DNA of 64,000 nt, taken from contig NZ_WBOF01000001.1 in the NCBI RefSeq assembly GCF_009569385.1, positions 372,001 to 436,000 on the forward strand, read 5' to 3'. The notes below the pieces were generated by a model. It was given only the letters and a program-made list of their open reading frames with translations, did not search any database and was not told the origin of the DNA. This DNA comes from Streptomyces kaniharaensis (GTDB lineage Bacteria > Actinomycetota > Actinomycetes > Streptomycetales > Streptomycetaceae). Numbering within the stretch: the first letter of the stretch is position 1; each line of letters opens with the position of its first letter. Positions 7,623 through 15,199 of this stretch are shown here, in pieces. Position numbers and translations under genes: made by a program.

Positions 7623-9050
7623 TCAGCGCCACTTCGCGGCCAGCGGAAGGGTCGCCGTCAGGCGGGCGCCGGCCGGGGTGGGCGTGACGGAGAGGGTGCC
7701 GCCGTGATGGCGGGCGATGTCGCGGGCGATCGGCAGGCCGAGGCCGCTGCCGCCCTCGTCGCGGCTGCGGGCGTCGTCGAGGCGGGTGAAGCGTTCGAAG
7801 ACCCGCTCGTGGTCGGCGGGCGGGATGCCGGGGCCGTCGTCCTCGACGTCCAGGACGGCCATGCCGCGGGCGCGGTCGGCGGCCAGCCGGACGCGGACGG
7901 TGCCGGACGCGTGCCGGTCGGCGTTGTCGAGCAGGTTGGTGAGCAGCCGGCCGAGCCACAGCGGGATGCCGTCGACGGCGACGCCCGGGGCGAGGTCGGT
8001 GGTGCGCCGGTGCGGACCCGCGGAGCGGCCGAGCACGGTGTCGGCGACCAGCGCGGTGAGGTCGACGCGCTGCCGGGGCCGGTCCTCGGCTCCGCCCGCG
8101 TCGAGGCGGGCGAGCAGGAGCAGGTCGGTGGCGAGGCTCTGCAGCCGGTCGGTGTCCTGGAGCGCGCCGTGCACCAGTTCGGCCCGCACCGCCGGGTCCG
8201 GGTGCGTGTCGGCGACCTCCAGCTGGGTGCGCAGCACGGCGAGCGGGCTGCGGAGTTCGTGCGAGGCGTCGGCGATGAACTGGCGCTGGCGCCGTCCGGC
8301 GGCCTCCAGCCGGTCGAGCATCGCGTTCATGGTGGCGGCGAGCCGGGCGATCTCGTCGGCGGTGCCGGGCTCGGGTACCCGGCGGTGCAGGTCCCGGCCG
8401 GTGATGGCGTCCACCTCGGCGCGGATCGCCTCGACCGGGCGCAGCGCGTGCCCCGTGACCCGCCACGTGACGACGATTCCGGTGAGCAGCAGCAGCGGGC
8501 AGCCGACGGCGAGCCCGGCCTGGGTGATGTCCAGCGCCTCGTCGGCGGCGCGCAGCGAGGCGCCGGCGTAGACGGTGACCGGCCCCCCGGGGGTGTCGGC
8601 GGTGACGGCGGTGAGCCGCTGGCGATGGTGCTCGTGCAGCGGGTCGACGTCGTCGGTGGTGTGCGAGCCGGTGCGCCGGGCGGGCGTGAGCGCGGGCCGT
8701 CCGGCCAGGTTGGGGCTGGCGGCGAGGACGGTGCCGTGCTCGTCGACGGCCTGGATGAAGTCGGTGCCGTGGCCAGTGTGCAGGACGGGTGAGAGCCGTC
8801 CCTGGGCAGCGAGTTGGGCGACGGACTCGGCCTGCTGGCGGGTGGCGGAGGCGGCGGAGGCGACGAGGTCCATGCGCAGGACGACGAGCAGTCCGGCGCT
8901 GGCGACGACGAGGGCGGCGCCGAGCACCGTTCCGGCTGCGGCGGTGGCCCGGGCGCGGACCGTCCGGGGGACGAATCCGCCGATCCGGGGTCCGCCGATC
9001 CGGGGTCCGCTGATCCGGGGTCTGCTGATCCGGGGCGGGAGTCGGCGCAT
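7623..9050 (-). CDS. sensor histidine kinase (HAMP, HisKA)
   Basis: The 475-residue kinase has one membrane helix near residues 41-59 and another near 177-197 that enclose an extracellular sensor of about 115 residues. These are followed by HAMP, an H-box with phospho-acceptor H264 (IADASHELRSPL), N-box LTNLLDNADRH, G-box DDGPGIP and GSGLGLPIA. It pairs with the response regulator directly upstream: the ATG follows that gene's TGA by one base. The signal is unknown. The N-terminus contains four copies of a PRISG/PRIGG-like motif from a 15-bp DNA repeat. The genes divergent from the pair are likely outputs. Confidence 0.9.
   Translation of the reverse strand: MRRLPPRISRPRISGPRIGGPRIGGFVPRTVRARATAAAGTVLGAALVVASAGLLVVLRMDLVASAASATRQQAESVAQLAAQGRLSPVLHTGHGTDFIQAVDEHGTVLAASPNLAGRPALTPARRTGSHTTDDVDPLHEHHRQRLTAVTADTPGGPVTVYAGASLRAADEALDITQAGLAVGCPLLLLTGIVVTWRVTGHALRPVEAIRAEVDAITGRDLHRRVPEPGTADEIARLAATMNAMLDRLEAAGRRQRQFIADASHELRSPLAVLRTQLEVADTHPDPAVRAELVHGALQDTDRLQSLATDLLLLARLDAGGAEDRPRQRVDLTALVADTVLGRSAGPHRRTTDLAPGVAVDGIPLWLGRLLTNLLDNADRHASGTVRVRLAADRARGMAVLDVEDDGPGIPPADHERVFERFTRLDDARSRDEGGSGLGLPIARDIARHHGGTLSVTPTPAGARLTATLPLAAKWR
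8980..9039. repeat. four 15-bp tandem repeats in the kinase N-terminus
   Basis: Four copies of a 15-mer close to CCGATCCGGGGTCCG lie head to tail within the first codons of the histidine kinase. They encode a basic PRI-S/G-G repeat before the first membrane helix and are a likely site of length variation. Confidence 0.85.
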
Positions 9051-9051
9051 C

Positions 9052-9729
9052 TCAGCCACCGTCCGGGTCGAGCCGGTAGCCGGCACCGCGCATGGTCTGC
9101 AGTGCGGCGCGGCCGAAAGGAGCGTCGATCTTGCGGCGCAGGGCGTGGATGTGGACCTCGACGATGCTGGGGTCGGCGTCGTGGCCGGCGTCCCACACGT
9201 GATCGAGGATCTCGCGCTTGGAGACGACCGTCCCGGCGCGGGCGGCGAGGTGTTCCAGGATGGCGAACTCGCGGGCGGTCAGGTGGGTGGGGGTGCCGGC
9301 CCGGGTGCAGGTGCGGGCGTTGGCGTCGAGTACCAGATCGCCGAGGGTGTGCCGGCGGGGGCGCTGCTGGTCGATGCGGCGGTGCAGGGCGCGCAGGCGG
9401 GCGAGCAGGACGACGAACGAGAACGGCTTGGACAGGTAGTCGTCGGCGCCGGTGTCGAGGGCCTCCGCCTCGTCCCACTCGCCGTCCTTGGCGGTGAGCA
9501 TGAGGATCCCGGCGCGACAGCCGTTGGCGCGCAGCCGGGCGCAGACCCGGTAGCCGTTGAGGCCGGGGAGCATGATGTCGAGGACGATGACGTCGTAGGG
9601 GTGGCGGTCGGCGAGGGCGAGGCCTTCGGGCCCGTTGTGGGCGGTATCGACGGTGTGGCCGTCGGACTCCAGGCCGCGGCGCAGCGCGGTGGCCATCCGG
9701 TGTTCGTCCTCGACGACGAGTATGTGCAT
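9052..9729 (-). CDS. OmpR/PhoB-family response regulator
   Basis: The 225-residue regulator has a receiver domain with acidic pocket E7/D8, phospho-acceptor D51 (VIVLDIMLPG) and K in DDYLSKPF. The C-terminal winged helix (LTAREFAILEHLAARAGTVVSKREILDHVW, quoted in part as LTAREFAILEHLA) is of OmpR type. It is cotranscribed with the downstream kinase. Direct repeats in the intergenic region just upstream look like its binding sites, so it probably controls itself and the divergent membrane-protein genes. Confidence 0.93.
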   Translation of the reverse strand: MHILVVEDEHRMATALRRGLESDGHTVDTAHNGPEGLALADRHPYDVIVLDIMLPGLNGYRVCARLRANGCRAGILMLTAKDGEWDEAEALDTGADDYLSKPFSFVVLLARLRALHRRIDQQRPRRHTLGDLVLDANARTCTRAGTPTHLTAREFAILEHLAARAGTVVSKREILDHVWDAGHDADPSIVEVHIHALRRKIDAPFGRAALQTMRGAGYRLDPDGG

Positions 9730-9766
9730 CCGATCAGGGTGCCAGGTGCTCCTTCTCGATCTTCGC

Positions 9767-9830
9767 GGGGCTCAAGCGGGGCTTAAGGGGCGTGTGTGGG
9801 CCCGCGCCGGCTTAAGCGCAGGTTCAGGGA
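9767..9830. promoter_or_regulatory. direct-repeat operator for the response regulator
   Basis: GGCTCAAG at 9769 and GGCTTAAG at 9780 are 11 bp apart. A second pair, GGCTTAAG at 9809 and GGTTCAGG at 9821, is 12 bp apart. Tandem sites with about one-turn spacing are what OmpR-family regulators bind. The repeats lie between the divergent regulator gene and the PepSY-like gene. Confidence 0.55.
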
Positions 9831-9904
9831 CGGTCCGCCATGATCGCCGGGCGCGGCCCGGGCGGTTCCGGGCGCGAAGAGCAGCCGAGGCAAGGAGAAC
9901 GCCG

Positions 9905-10543
9905 ATGACCGACTCCACGTCGTCCACCACCCCGCTCGCGGAGGGCCCGGAGGAGGTCCAGGCATCAGTGCCGAAGCGGCGCCGGGCGGCGCGGCTGCGT
10001 GCCTGGGCGGGTGGCCGGGAGCGCCGGATCGCCGCCGGGGTGGCCGCCGTCGCGCTGGTCGGCGCGGGCGGTCTGGCGCTCGCGGTCGCGCACGAGGGTC
10101 ACGGCCGGGAGCACCACCGGGCGATGAACTGGGCCGAAGACGGCCAGGGCGAGCACGGCTCGTCCGACTCGTACGGCGACCACGGCTCGTACGGCGACCG
10201 CGGTGAGGGCCATCGTGAGGGCGGCCGGCACCAGGGCGGCGAGCAGCGCGGCCCGGGGTCCCGCGAGCAGGGTGACCGGGGTTCGCGCGAGGAGGGCGGC
10301 CTCGCCGGCCGCACCGCTCCGGCCCCGCTCCCCTCGGTCGCCGCCTCGACCGCGCTGGAGAAGGCGCAGGGAGCCGTCCCCGGCGGCCGGGCCGAGTCGC
10401 TGCGGTGCACCGCCCAGCAGGGCGGCTCCGTCGGCTGGGCCGTCGTGGTCGTGGGCCAGGACGGTGTGCGGCACCTGGTGACCGTGGACGGCGCGAGCGG
10501 CGAGCTGACCGGGAACACCGTCGTCGACGAGTCGGGCCGCTGA
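9905..10543 (+). CDS. membrane-anchored protein with charged linker and PepSY-like C-terminus
   Basis: The 212-residue protein has a basic cytoplasmic segment, one membrane helix near residues 46-62 (IAAGVAAVALVGAGGLALAV), then a His/Gly/Asp/Glu/Arg-rich stretch of about 80 residues (HGREHHRAMNWAEDGQGEHG). The last 60 residues (ALEKAQGAVPGGRAESLRC ... HLVTVDGASGELTGN) look like a PepSY fold, which commonly inhibits or senses outside the membrane. The start is ATG with AAGGAG 7 nt upstream. It is divergent from the response regulator and likely controlled by it. The polar region might bind metal, which is inference only. Confidence 0.75.
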   Translation: MTDSTSSTTPLAEGPEEVQASVPKRRRAARLRAWAGGRERRIAAGVAAVALVGAGGLALAVAHEGHGREHHRAMNWAEDGQGEHGSSDSYGDHGSYGDRGEGHREGGRHQGGEQRGPGSREQGDRGSREEGGLAGRTAPAPLPSVAASTALEKAQGAVPGGRAESLRCTAQQGGSVGWAVVVVGQDGVRHLVTVDGASGELTGNTVVDESGR

Positions 10544-10617
10544 ACGTGGCCCTGCACTCGACGTTGGCCCCGGAGCCGCTCCGCCCCGGCACCCGGGCCG
10601 CGGAGGGCACGGCCGGG

Positions 10618-11346
10618 GTGAGCAAGGCCCCGACCGTGGACGCCTGGTTCTGGCTGGTGAAGATCCTCACCACCGGCATGGGCGAGACGCTCTCCGACTT
10701 CCTCGCGCACACCGTCGGGCCGGTGCCCGCGGTGGCCGCGGCCGGCCTGCTGCTGGCGGTGGCGCTGGTGGTCCAGCTGCGGCTGCGCCGCTGCGTGCCC
10801 GGGGTGTACTGGGCCGTGGTGGTGCTGGTCAGCGTGTTCGGCACCATGGTGGCCGACGTGGCGCACGTCGCCCTGGGCGTGCCGTACGCGGTGTCGGCGG
10901 GCGCGCTGGCGGTGGCGCTGGCGGCGCTGTTCGTGCTCTGGCACCGGGTGGAGGGCTCGCCGGCCATCGACCGGGTGACGGGGCTGCGCCGGGAGCTGTT
11001 CTACTGGGCCGCCGTGCTGCTGACGTTCGCCCTGGGCACCGCCGTGGGCGATCTGACGGCCGCCACGCTGAACGCCGGCTACCTGCTGTCCGGCCTGGGC
11101 TTCGCCGCGCTGATCGCCGTCCCGGCGGTCGCGGCGCGGGCCCGCTGGGTGGGCCCGGTGGCCGGGTTCTGGTGGGCGTACGTGCTCACCCGTCCGCTGG
11201 GCGCGTCGTTCGCGGACTGGGCGGGCGTCGGCCCGGACAGGGGCGGTCTGGGCCTGGGCACCGGCCCGGTGAGCCTGGGGCTGGCCGCCGTGATGACCGT
11301 CGCCCTCGTGCTGTCCGCCCGCGCGGCACGGACACGCCGGGGCTGA
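10618..11346 (+). CDS. COG4705-like polytopic membrane protein
   Basis: The 242-residue protein has about eight hydrophobic helices. It opens with VSKAPTVDAWFWLVKILTTGMGETLSDFL, here quoted to show the family pattern KILTTGMGET, repeated later as FALGTAVGDLTAATL. This internal echo of a (T/L)G-x-x-x-(G/D)-(E/D) helix is typical of the uncharacterised COG4705 family. GTG at 10618 has GGAGGG upstream; a GTG at 10546 is possible. It follows the PepSY-like gene closely and probably belongs to the same regulated unit. The transported substrate, if any, is unknown. Confidence 0.72.
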   Translation: MSKAPTVDAWFWLVKILTTGMGETLSDFLAHTVGPVPAVAAAGLLLAVALVVQLRLRRCVPGVYWAVVVLVSVFGTMVADVAHVALGVPYAVSAGALAVALAALFVLWHRVEGSPAIDRVTGLRRELFYWAAVLLTFALGTAVGDLTAATLNAGYLLSGLGFAALIAVPAVAARARWVGPVAGFWWAYVLTRPLGASFADWAGVGPDRGGLGLGTGPVSLGLAAVMTVALVLSARAARTRRG

Positions 11347-11371
11347 GCCGGGCTGGACTGCCCACCACCTG

Positions 11372-11438
11372 GCGTCTACATTGCTGTAGACGCGCCGGAG
11401 GCGTACGGCGTCACCCCGGACACCCGTACGCCTCCGGC
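11372..11438. terminator. double hairpin between convergent genes
   Basis: Two adjacent perfect hairpins are present: GCGTCTACA with a 4-nt loop (11372-11393) and a 15-bp stem GCCGGAGGCGTACGG (11394-11438). Together they separate the membrane-protein gene from the convergent paaK gene. Confidence 0.8.
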
Positions 11439-11455
11439 GGGCCGCGTCCGCGGAC

Positions 11456-12790
11456 TCACCCGCGCTCGTCGACCACCCGCTTAATCTTCCCGACCGAGCG
11501 CTCCAGCGTGTACGGCTCGACCACCTCGGCCGTGACCGTCACGCCCACCCCTTCCTTCACCGCCCGGACGATCGCCGCCTCCGCCGCCGCCCGCTGCTCG
11601 GCCGGCGCGTCCGGCCGCGCCTCCACCCGCACCGTCATCGCGTCCATCCGCCCCTGCCGGCTCAGCCGCAGCTGGAAGTGCGGTGCGACTCCCGGCGTGC
11701 GCAGCAGGATCTCCTCGATCTGGGTCGGGAAGACGTTCACACCGCGCAGGATGATCATGTCGTCGCTGCGCCCGGTGACCTTCTCCATCCGCCGGAACGC
11801 CGGCCGCGCGGTGCCCGGCAGCAGGCGGCTGAGGTCGCGGGTCCGGTAGCGGATCACCGGCAGCGCCTCCTTGGTGAGCGAGGTGAAGACCAGTTCGCCG
11901 CCCTCCCCCTCCGGCAGCACCTCGTCGGTGAAGGGGTCCACCACCTCCGGGTAGAAGTGGTCCTCCCAGATGTGCAGACCGTCCTTGGTCTCCACGCACT
12001 CCTGGGAGATGCCGGGGCCGATCACCTCGGAGAGGCCGTAGAGGTCGACCGCGTCGAGGTCGAGCCGCTCCTCGATCTCGCGCCGCATCTCCTCCGTCCA
12101 CGGCTCCGCGCCGAAGATCCCGACCTTCAGCGAGGTGGTGCGCGGGTCGATGCCCTGCTTCTCGAACTCGTCGAGCAGCGTGAGCATGTAGGAGGGGGTG
12201 ACCATGATGATCTCGGGCCGGAAGTCCTGGATGATCTGCACCTGCCGCGCCGTCATGCCGCCGGAGGCCGGGATCACCGTGCAGCCCGCCCGCTCGGCGC
12301 CGTAGTGCGCGCCCAGCCCGCCGGTGAACAGCCCGTAGCCGTACGCGATGTGCACCTTGTGCCCGGGCCGGCCGCCGGCCGCGCGGATCGAGCGGGCGAC
12401 CACGTCGGCCCACATCGACAGGTCGTTCTCGGTGTAGCCGACGACGGTCGGGCGGCCGGTGGTGCCACTGGAGGCGTGGATGCGGCGGACCTGCTCCATC
12501 GGGACGGCGAACAGGCCGAACGGGTAGCCCTCGCGCAGGTCGGCCTTGGTGGTGAACGGGAAGCGGGCGAGGTCGGCGAGGGTGCGGCAGTCCTCGGGCC
12601 CGACCCCGGCGGCGTCGAACTTGCGGCGGTACAGCTCGACGTTGTCGTACGCGTGACGCAGGGTGGCCCGCAGCCGGGTGAGCTGACGGGCGCGCAGTTC
12701 GTCGACGCCCATCCGCTCGCCGGCGTCCAGCAGTTCGGGCGGGATCGGCTCGCCGAGGCGCCCCGGTGCGCCGGGTGCAATGCTGGTCAT
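11456..12790 (-). CDS. paaK: phenylacetate-CoA ligase
   Basis: The 444-residue adenylate-forming enzyme should activate phenylacetate to phenylacetyl-CoA, the entry step of aerobic phenylacetate breakdown. It carries the P-loop SSGTTGRP (residues 107-114), the PaaK-type motif YGLSEVIGPGISQEC, and the C-terminal RSDDMIILRGVNVFPTQIEE hinge. Length equals that of known PaaK proteins. No paa ring-hydroxylation genes are nearby, so it works with genes elsewhere or activates another aryl acid. A PaaR-like palindrome lies about 42 bp upstream of the start. Confidence 0.93.
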   Translation of the reverse strand: MTSIAPGAPGRLGEPIPPELLDAGERMGVDELRARQLTRLRATLRHAYDNVELYRRKFDAAGVGPEDCRTLADLARFPFTTKADLREGYPFGLFAVPMEQVRRIHASSGTTGRPTVVGYTENDLSMWADVVARSIRAAGGRPGHKVHIAYGYGLFTGGLGAHYGAERAGCTVIPASGGMTARQVQIIQDFRPEIIMVTPSYMLTLLDEFEKQGIDPRTTSLKVGIFGAEPWTEEMRREIEERLDLDAVDLYGLSEVIGPGISQECVETKDGLHIWEDHFYPEVVDPFTDEVLPEGEGGELVFTSLTKEALPVIRYRTRDLSRLLPGTARPAFRRMEKVTGRSDDMIILRGVNVFPTQIEEILLRTPGVAPHFQLRLSRQGRMDAMTVRVEARPDAPAEQRAAAEAAIVRAVKEGVGVTVTAEVVEPYTLERSVGKIKRVVDERG

Positions 12791-12831
12791 CGTCGCTCCT
12801 TCACAGGTCGGCCGAGCCCTGAGCGCCCCCT

Positions 12832-12844
12832 ACCGATCGTTCGG
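12832..12844. promoter_or_regulatory. PaaR-like operator upstream of paaK
   Basis: ACCGATCGTTCGG fits ACCG-NN-CG-NN-CGG, the core I recall for TetR-family PaaR repressors of phenylacetate genes in corynebacteria. Its place just upstream of paaK supports a role. No PaaR gene is in this window. Confidence 0.45.
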
Positions 12845-12934
12845 CCGGGAGATCCCAGGCCAGTAATCCAGGACCCGAACGCCCTGTCAAGACACCTCTC
12901 GCAACACCGCCAGGACACCTCAGGGTGGCGGGAG

Positions 12935-12948
12935 GCATTCCGGAATGC
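12935..12948. promoter_or_regulatory. 14-bp perfect palindrome
   Basis: GCATTCC|GGAATGC is a perfect palindrome between the divergent paaK and NRPS-like genes, followed by the related AGTTCCGGCA. It is a candidate operator of unknown factor. Confidence 0.35.
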
Positions 12949-12987
12949 GAAGTTCCGGCACGTTCGGGATGACATCGCACCCCGCGA

Positions 12988-13017
12988 TTGACTAGTCGAT
13001 ATGAAAATCATTACGAA
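12988..13017 (+). promoter_or_regulatory. promoter with embedded Zur-like site
   Basis: TTGACT (12988-12993) and TACGAA (13012-13017) form a -35/-10 pair with an 18-nt spacer. TGAAAATCATTACGA (13002-13016) between them matches the left half of the streptomycete Zur box TGAAAAT-N-ATTTTCA perfectly and the right half in 4 of 7 positions. Zinc-loaded Zur binding there would block the promoter of the NRPS-like gene. Confidence 0.4.
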
Positions 13018-13098
13018 GCTTTACCCGGATGCGGCCTCGACCGGGCACACCGCGTGGTTCAGTAGTGCGGCCTCCCCCGCCCACCCGGAGTGATCACC

Positions 13099-14652
13099 TT
13101 GTCCACGACTCCCGCCCTGGTCAGCGCCCTGCGCGAACTCGGCGACCGGCCCGCCGTCGTCGCCGGCGGACGCTCGATCAGCGGCATCGGCCTCCTGCTC
13201 GGCGTCTCCCCGCCGGACGGCCTGCCCGGAGCCATGGCCAAGCGGGTGGCCGCCCACACCGCACTGTCCACGACCGGCGCCCGCGCCGCCGAACAGCGGC
13301 TGCGGCACTGGGCCGGCGTCCTGGGCCCGCCGCCGATCCGGCACACCGTCCTCCACCCCGCCACCGACCTCGCCGTCGAACTCGCCCTCGCCACCCTCCT
13401 CGCCGGCGGCACCGTCCACTGCGGCGACCCCGACCAGCACCCCCGCGACCAGCTCGCCGCCCTCGCCGCCGGCGCCACCACCCACCTCAGCCTGCCCTCC
13501 CACCTGCTCTGGCGCCTCAGCCGCGTCCCCGACCTCGCCGAGCACGACCTCTCCGCGCTGCGCCTCGTCCTGCACGTCGGACCGGAACCCCGGCAGGACG
13601 ACGTCTACGCCGCCGTCGACGCGCTCGGCGCCGTCGTCGCCCACCTCCGCGAACCGCACAGCGACGCCGAGGCCGCCGAACACCGCCTGCGCACGGCCGT
13701 CGCCGCCGCCACCGCCACCGCCTGGAAGCACGCCATCGGCATCACCGCCGACCAGATACGCGTCTTCGGCGAGCGCCTCGACCACGCCGTCCTCACCTCG
13801 CTCCTGCTGACCCTCCAGCAGTACGGCGTGCTCACCGACCCCGCCACGGGCCACACCGGGGCCGAGATCCTCGACGCCGTACCCGTCACCCCCGAGTACC
13901 GCCCCCAGGTGCCGCGCTGGCTCGACGCCCTCACCCGGCACCGCCTGATCGGCCGTCACGCGGACGGCTACCACGGCGCGCCGCCGCTCACCGCCGCCGA
14001 GGTCCGCGAGACCTGGCGCACCGCCGCCGACGCCTGGGCCGACGGCCTCGGCCCCGCCGCCGCTCTCGACCGCGTCCGACGCGCCGCCGGCCGGCTCCCC
14101 CGCGTCATCACCGGCCAGGAGCCGCCCCGCCCCGCCGTCCCCCCGGTCCGCTCGGCCGCGGCCCGCGGCTACCTCGGCGCCGCGATCGGCTCCCTCGTCC
14201 GCGGCATGGCCGAGACGCACGACGGCACCGCGCCGCTGCGGGTCCTGGAGGCCTGCGACGGCACCGACACCGCCATCGCCCGGGCCCTGTCCGCCCGCCC
14301 CCGCCAGACCGTCGAGCACCACGCGGTGGCCGACGGCGGCCGGTTCGACGTCGTCGTCGCCACCGGCTCCGACTCCGGCTCGGACTCTGACTCCGACGAC
14401 CCGGACACCACCGTCGCCCGGCTCGTCCGCCTGCTCGCCCCCGGCGGGCGGCTGCTGCTCGTCGCGCCCATCGAGGAGCAGCTCGACCTGCTGCTGACCG
14501 GCGAGCCGGGCTCGCTCCCCGCGGCGGCCCCGGTGGAGCACTGGCGCGCGGCACTGACGGCGGCCGGCTGCACGACCGTCCTCGGACTGCCGGAGGACGG
14601 GCACCCGATGGGACTCCTGGGGCAACACCTGTTCGTCGCCCGCGTGCCCTGA
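13099..14652 (+). CDS. degenerate NRPS-like adenylation/methyltransferase protein
   Basis: The 517-residue product starts at a TTG preceded by GGAG (GTG at 13090 is the alternative). The first 170 residues resemble a shortened ANL adenylation fold (LHPATDLAVELALATLLAGGTVHC, in pieces; THLSLPSHLLWRLSRVPDL). It lacks the ATP-binding SGTTG loop, so adenylation is unlikely. The second half, from a helical region (HAVLTSLLLTLQQYGVLTD) to LRVLEACDGTDTAIA and RLVRLLAPGGRLLLV, resembles the methyltransferase domains of NRPS/PKS enzymes, with motif I changed to EACDGTD. It has no carrier-protein neighbour. Function is unknown; it may be regulated by zinc. Confidence 0.6.
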   Translation: MSTTPALVSALRELGDRPAVVAGGRSISGIGLLLGVSPPDGLPGAMAKRVAAHTALSTTGARAAEQRLRHWAGVLGPPPIRHTVLHPATDLAVELALATLLAGGTVHCGDPDQHPRDQLAALAAGATTHLSLPSHLLWRLSRVPDLAEHDLSALRLVLHVGPEPRQDDVYAAVDALGAVVAHLREPHSDAEAAEHRLRTAVAAATATAWKHAIGITADQIRVFGERLDHAVLTSLLLTLQQYGVLTDPATGHTGAEILDAVPVTPEYRPQVPRWLDALTRHRLIGRHADGYHGAPPLTAAEVRETWRTAADAWADGLGPAAALDRVRRAAGRLPRVITGQEPPRPAVPPVRSAAARGYLGAAIGSLVRGMAETHDGTAPLRVLEACDGTDTAIARALSARPRQTVEHHAVADGGRFDVVVATGSDSGSDSDSDDPDTTVARLVRLLAPGGRLLLVAPIEEQLDLLLTGEPGSLPAAAPVEHWRAALTAAGCTTVLGLPEDGHPMGLLGQHLFVARVP

Positions 14653-14672
14653 TCCGCGGCTACGATCAGCCC

Positions 14673-15023
14673 ATGTCCGCCTCGCCATCCCGGTCTTCCC
14701 GCCTCGCGAACTCGGTGCTGTCGATCGCCTCCCTCGGCTCGGCGCTCTCGATCGGTTCGGTCGGCTCCTTCCTGTCGATCGGCTCCGTCGGGTCGTTCCT
14801 CTCCGTCGGCTCCATCGGGTCGGCCGCCTCCATCGGCTCGATCGGCTCCTTCTGCTCCGTCGGGTCGATCGGCTCCTTCTGCTCGATCGGCTCGATCGGG
14901 TCCGCACTCTCCGCTCGGTCCATCGGCTCGTGGCGCAGCGTCGGTACCGTCGGCGGCGCCCGTTCCCGCCGGCCGGCGCCGTCTCGTGAGCCCCTGGAAG
15001 GTCGGCTCGTGGCCGGCCGGTGA
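14673..15023 (+). CDS. small nonapeptide-repeat protein (SIGSxGS)
   Basis: The 116-residue protein begins MSASPSRSSRLANSVL and then has about eight copies of a nine-residue unit (L/C/A)-S-(I/V)-G-S-(I/V)-G-S-(F/A), encoded by 27-bp DNA repeats. It ends in a basic, proline-containing tail of about 30 residues. No signal peptide or membrane helix is evident. Regular Ser/Gly with alternating aliphatic residues would suit a beta-solenoid or fibrous stack. I have seen similar small repeat proteins in other streptomycetes without a known role. It starts 20 bp after the NRPS-like gene, so the two may share a transcript. Confidence 0.65.
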   Translation: MSASPSRSSRLANSVLSIASLGSALSIGSVGSFLSIGSVGSFLSVGSIGSAASIGSIGSFCSVGSIGSFCSIGSIGSALSARSIGSWRSVGTVGGARSRRPAPSREPLEGRLVAGR

Positions 15024-15084
15024 AGCCGTGGTCACACACCGCCACCCGAGGCGTTCCGTTTCGGTGGCGAAGCCGGGGTGAGCT

Positions 15085-15098
15085 GCGAGGATCCTCGC
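15085..15098. promoter_or_regulatory. 14-bp palindrome upstream of the ROK gene
   Basis: GCGAGGATCCTCGC is a perfect palindrome about 100 bp upstream of the ROK regulator start, followed by GGGTAGCAT. It could be an operator or a short hairpin ending the preceding transcript. Confidence 0.35.
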
Positions 15099-15199
15099 CC
15101 GCCGGGCCCGCACCCGGGTAGCATCCGGCATGCCCCCGGCGCAGGCGGCCTCCCGCCGCCCTGCCGTGAGCCGGGCGGCGCACTCTCGCGGGCCATTCG

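Noticed and set aside
5709..8792. A 1027-codon open frame on the + strand
   Set aside because: It is antisense to the sugar ABC operon and kinase genes, has a composition-driven repetitive protein without domains, and arises from the very high GC at third positions.
14666..14923. Antisense EPIEPxxxKEP-like repeat ORF opposite the SIGS repeat gene
   Set aside because: It is the mirror of the repeat DNA. The plus frame has the better start, composition and known streptomycete parallels.
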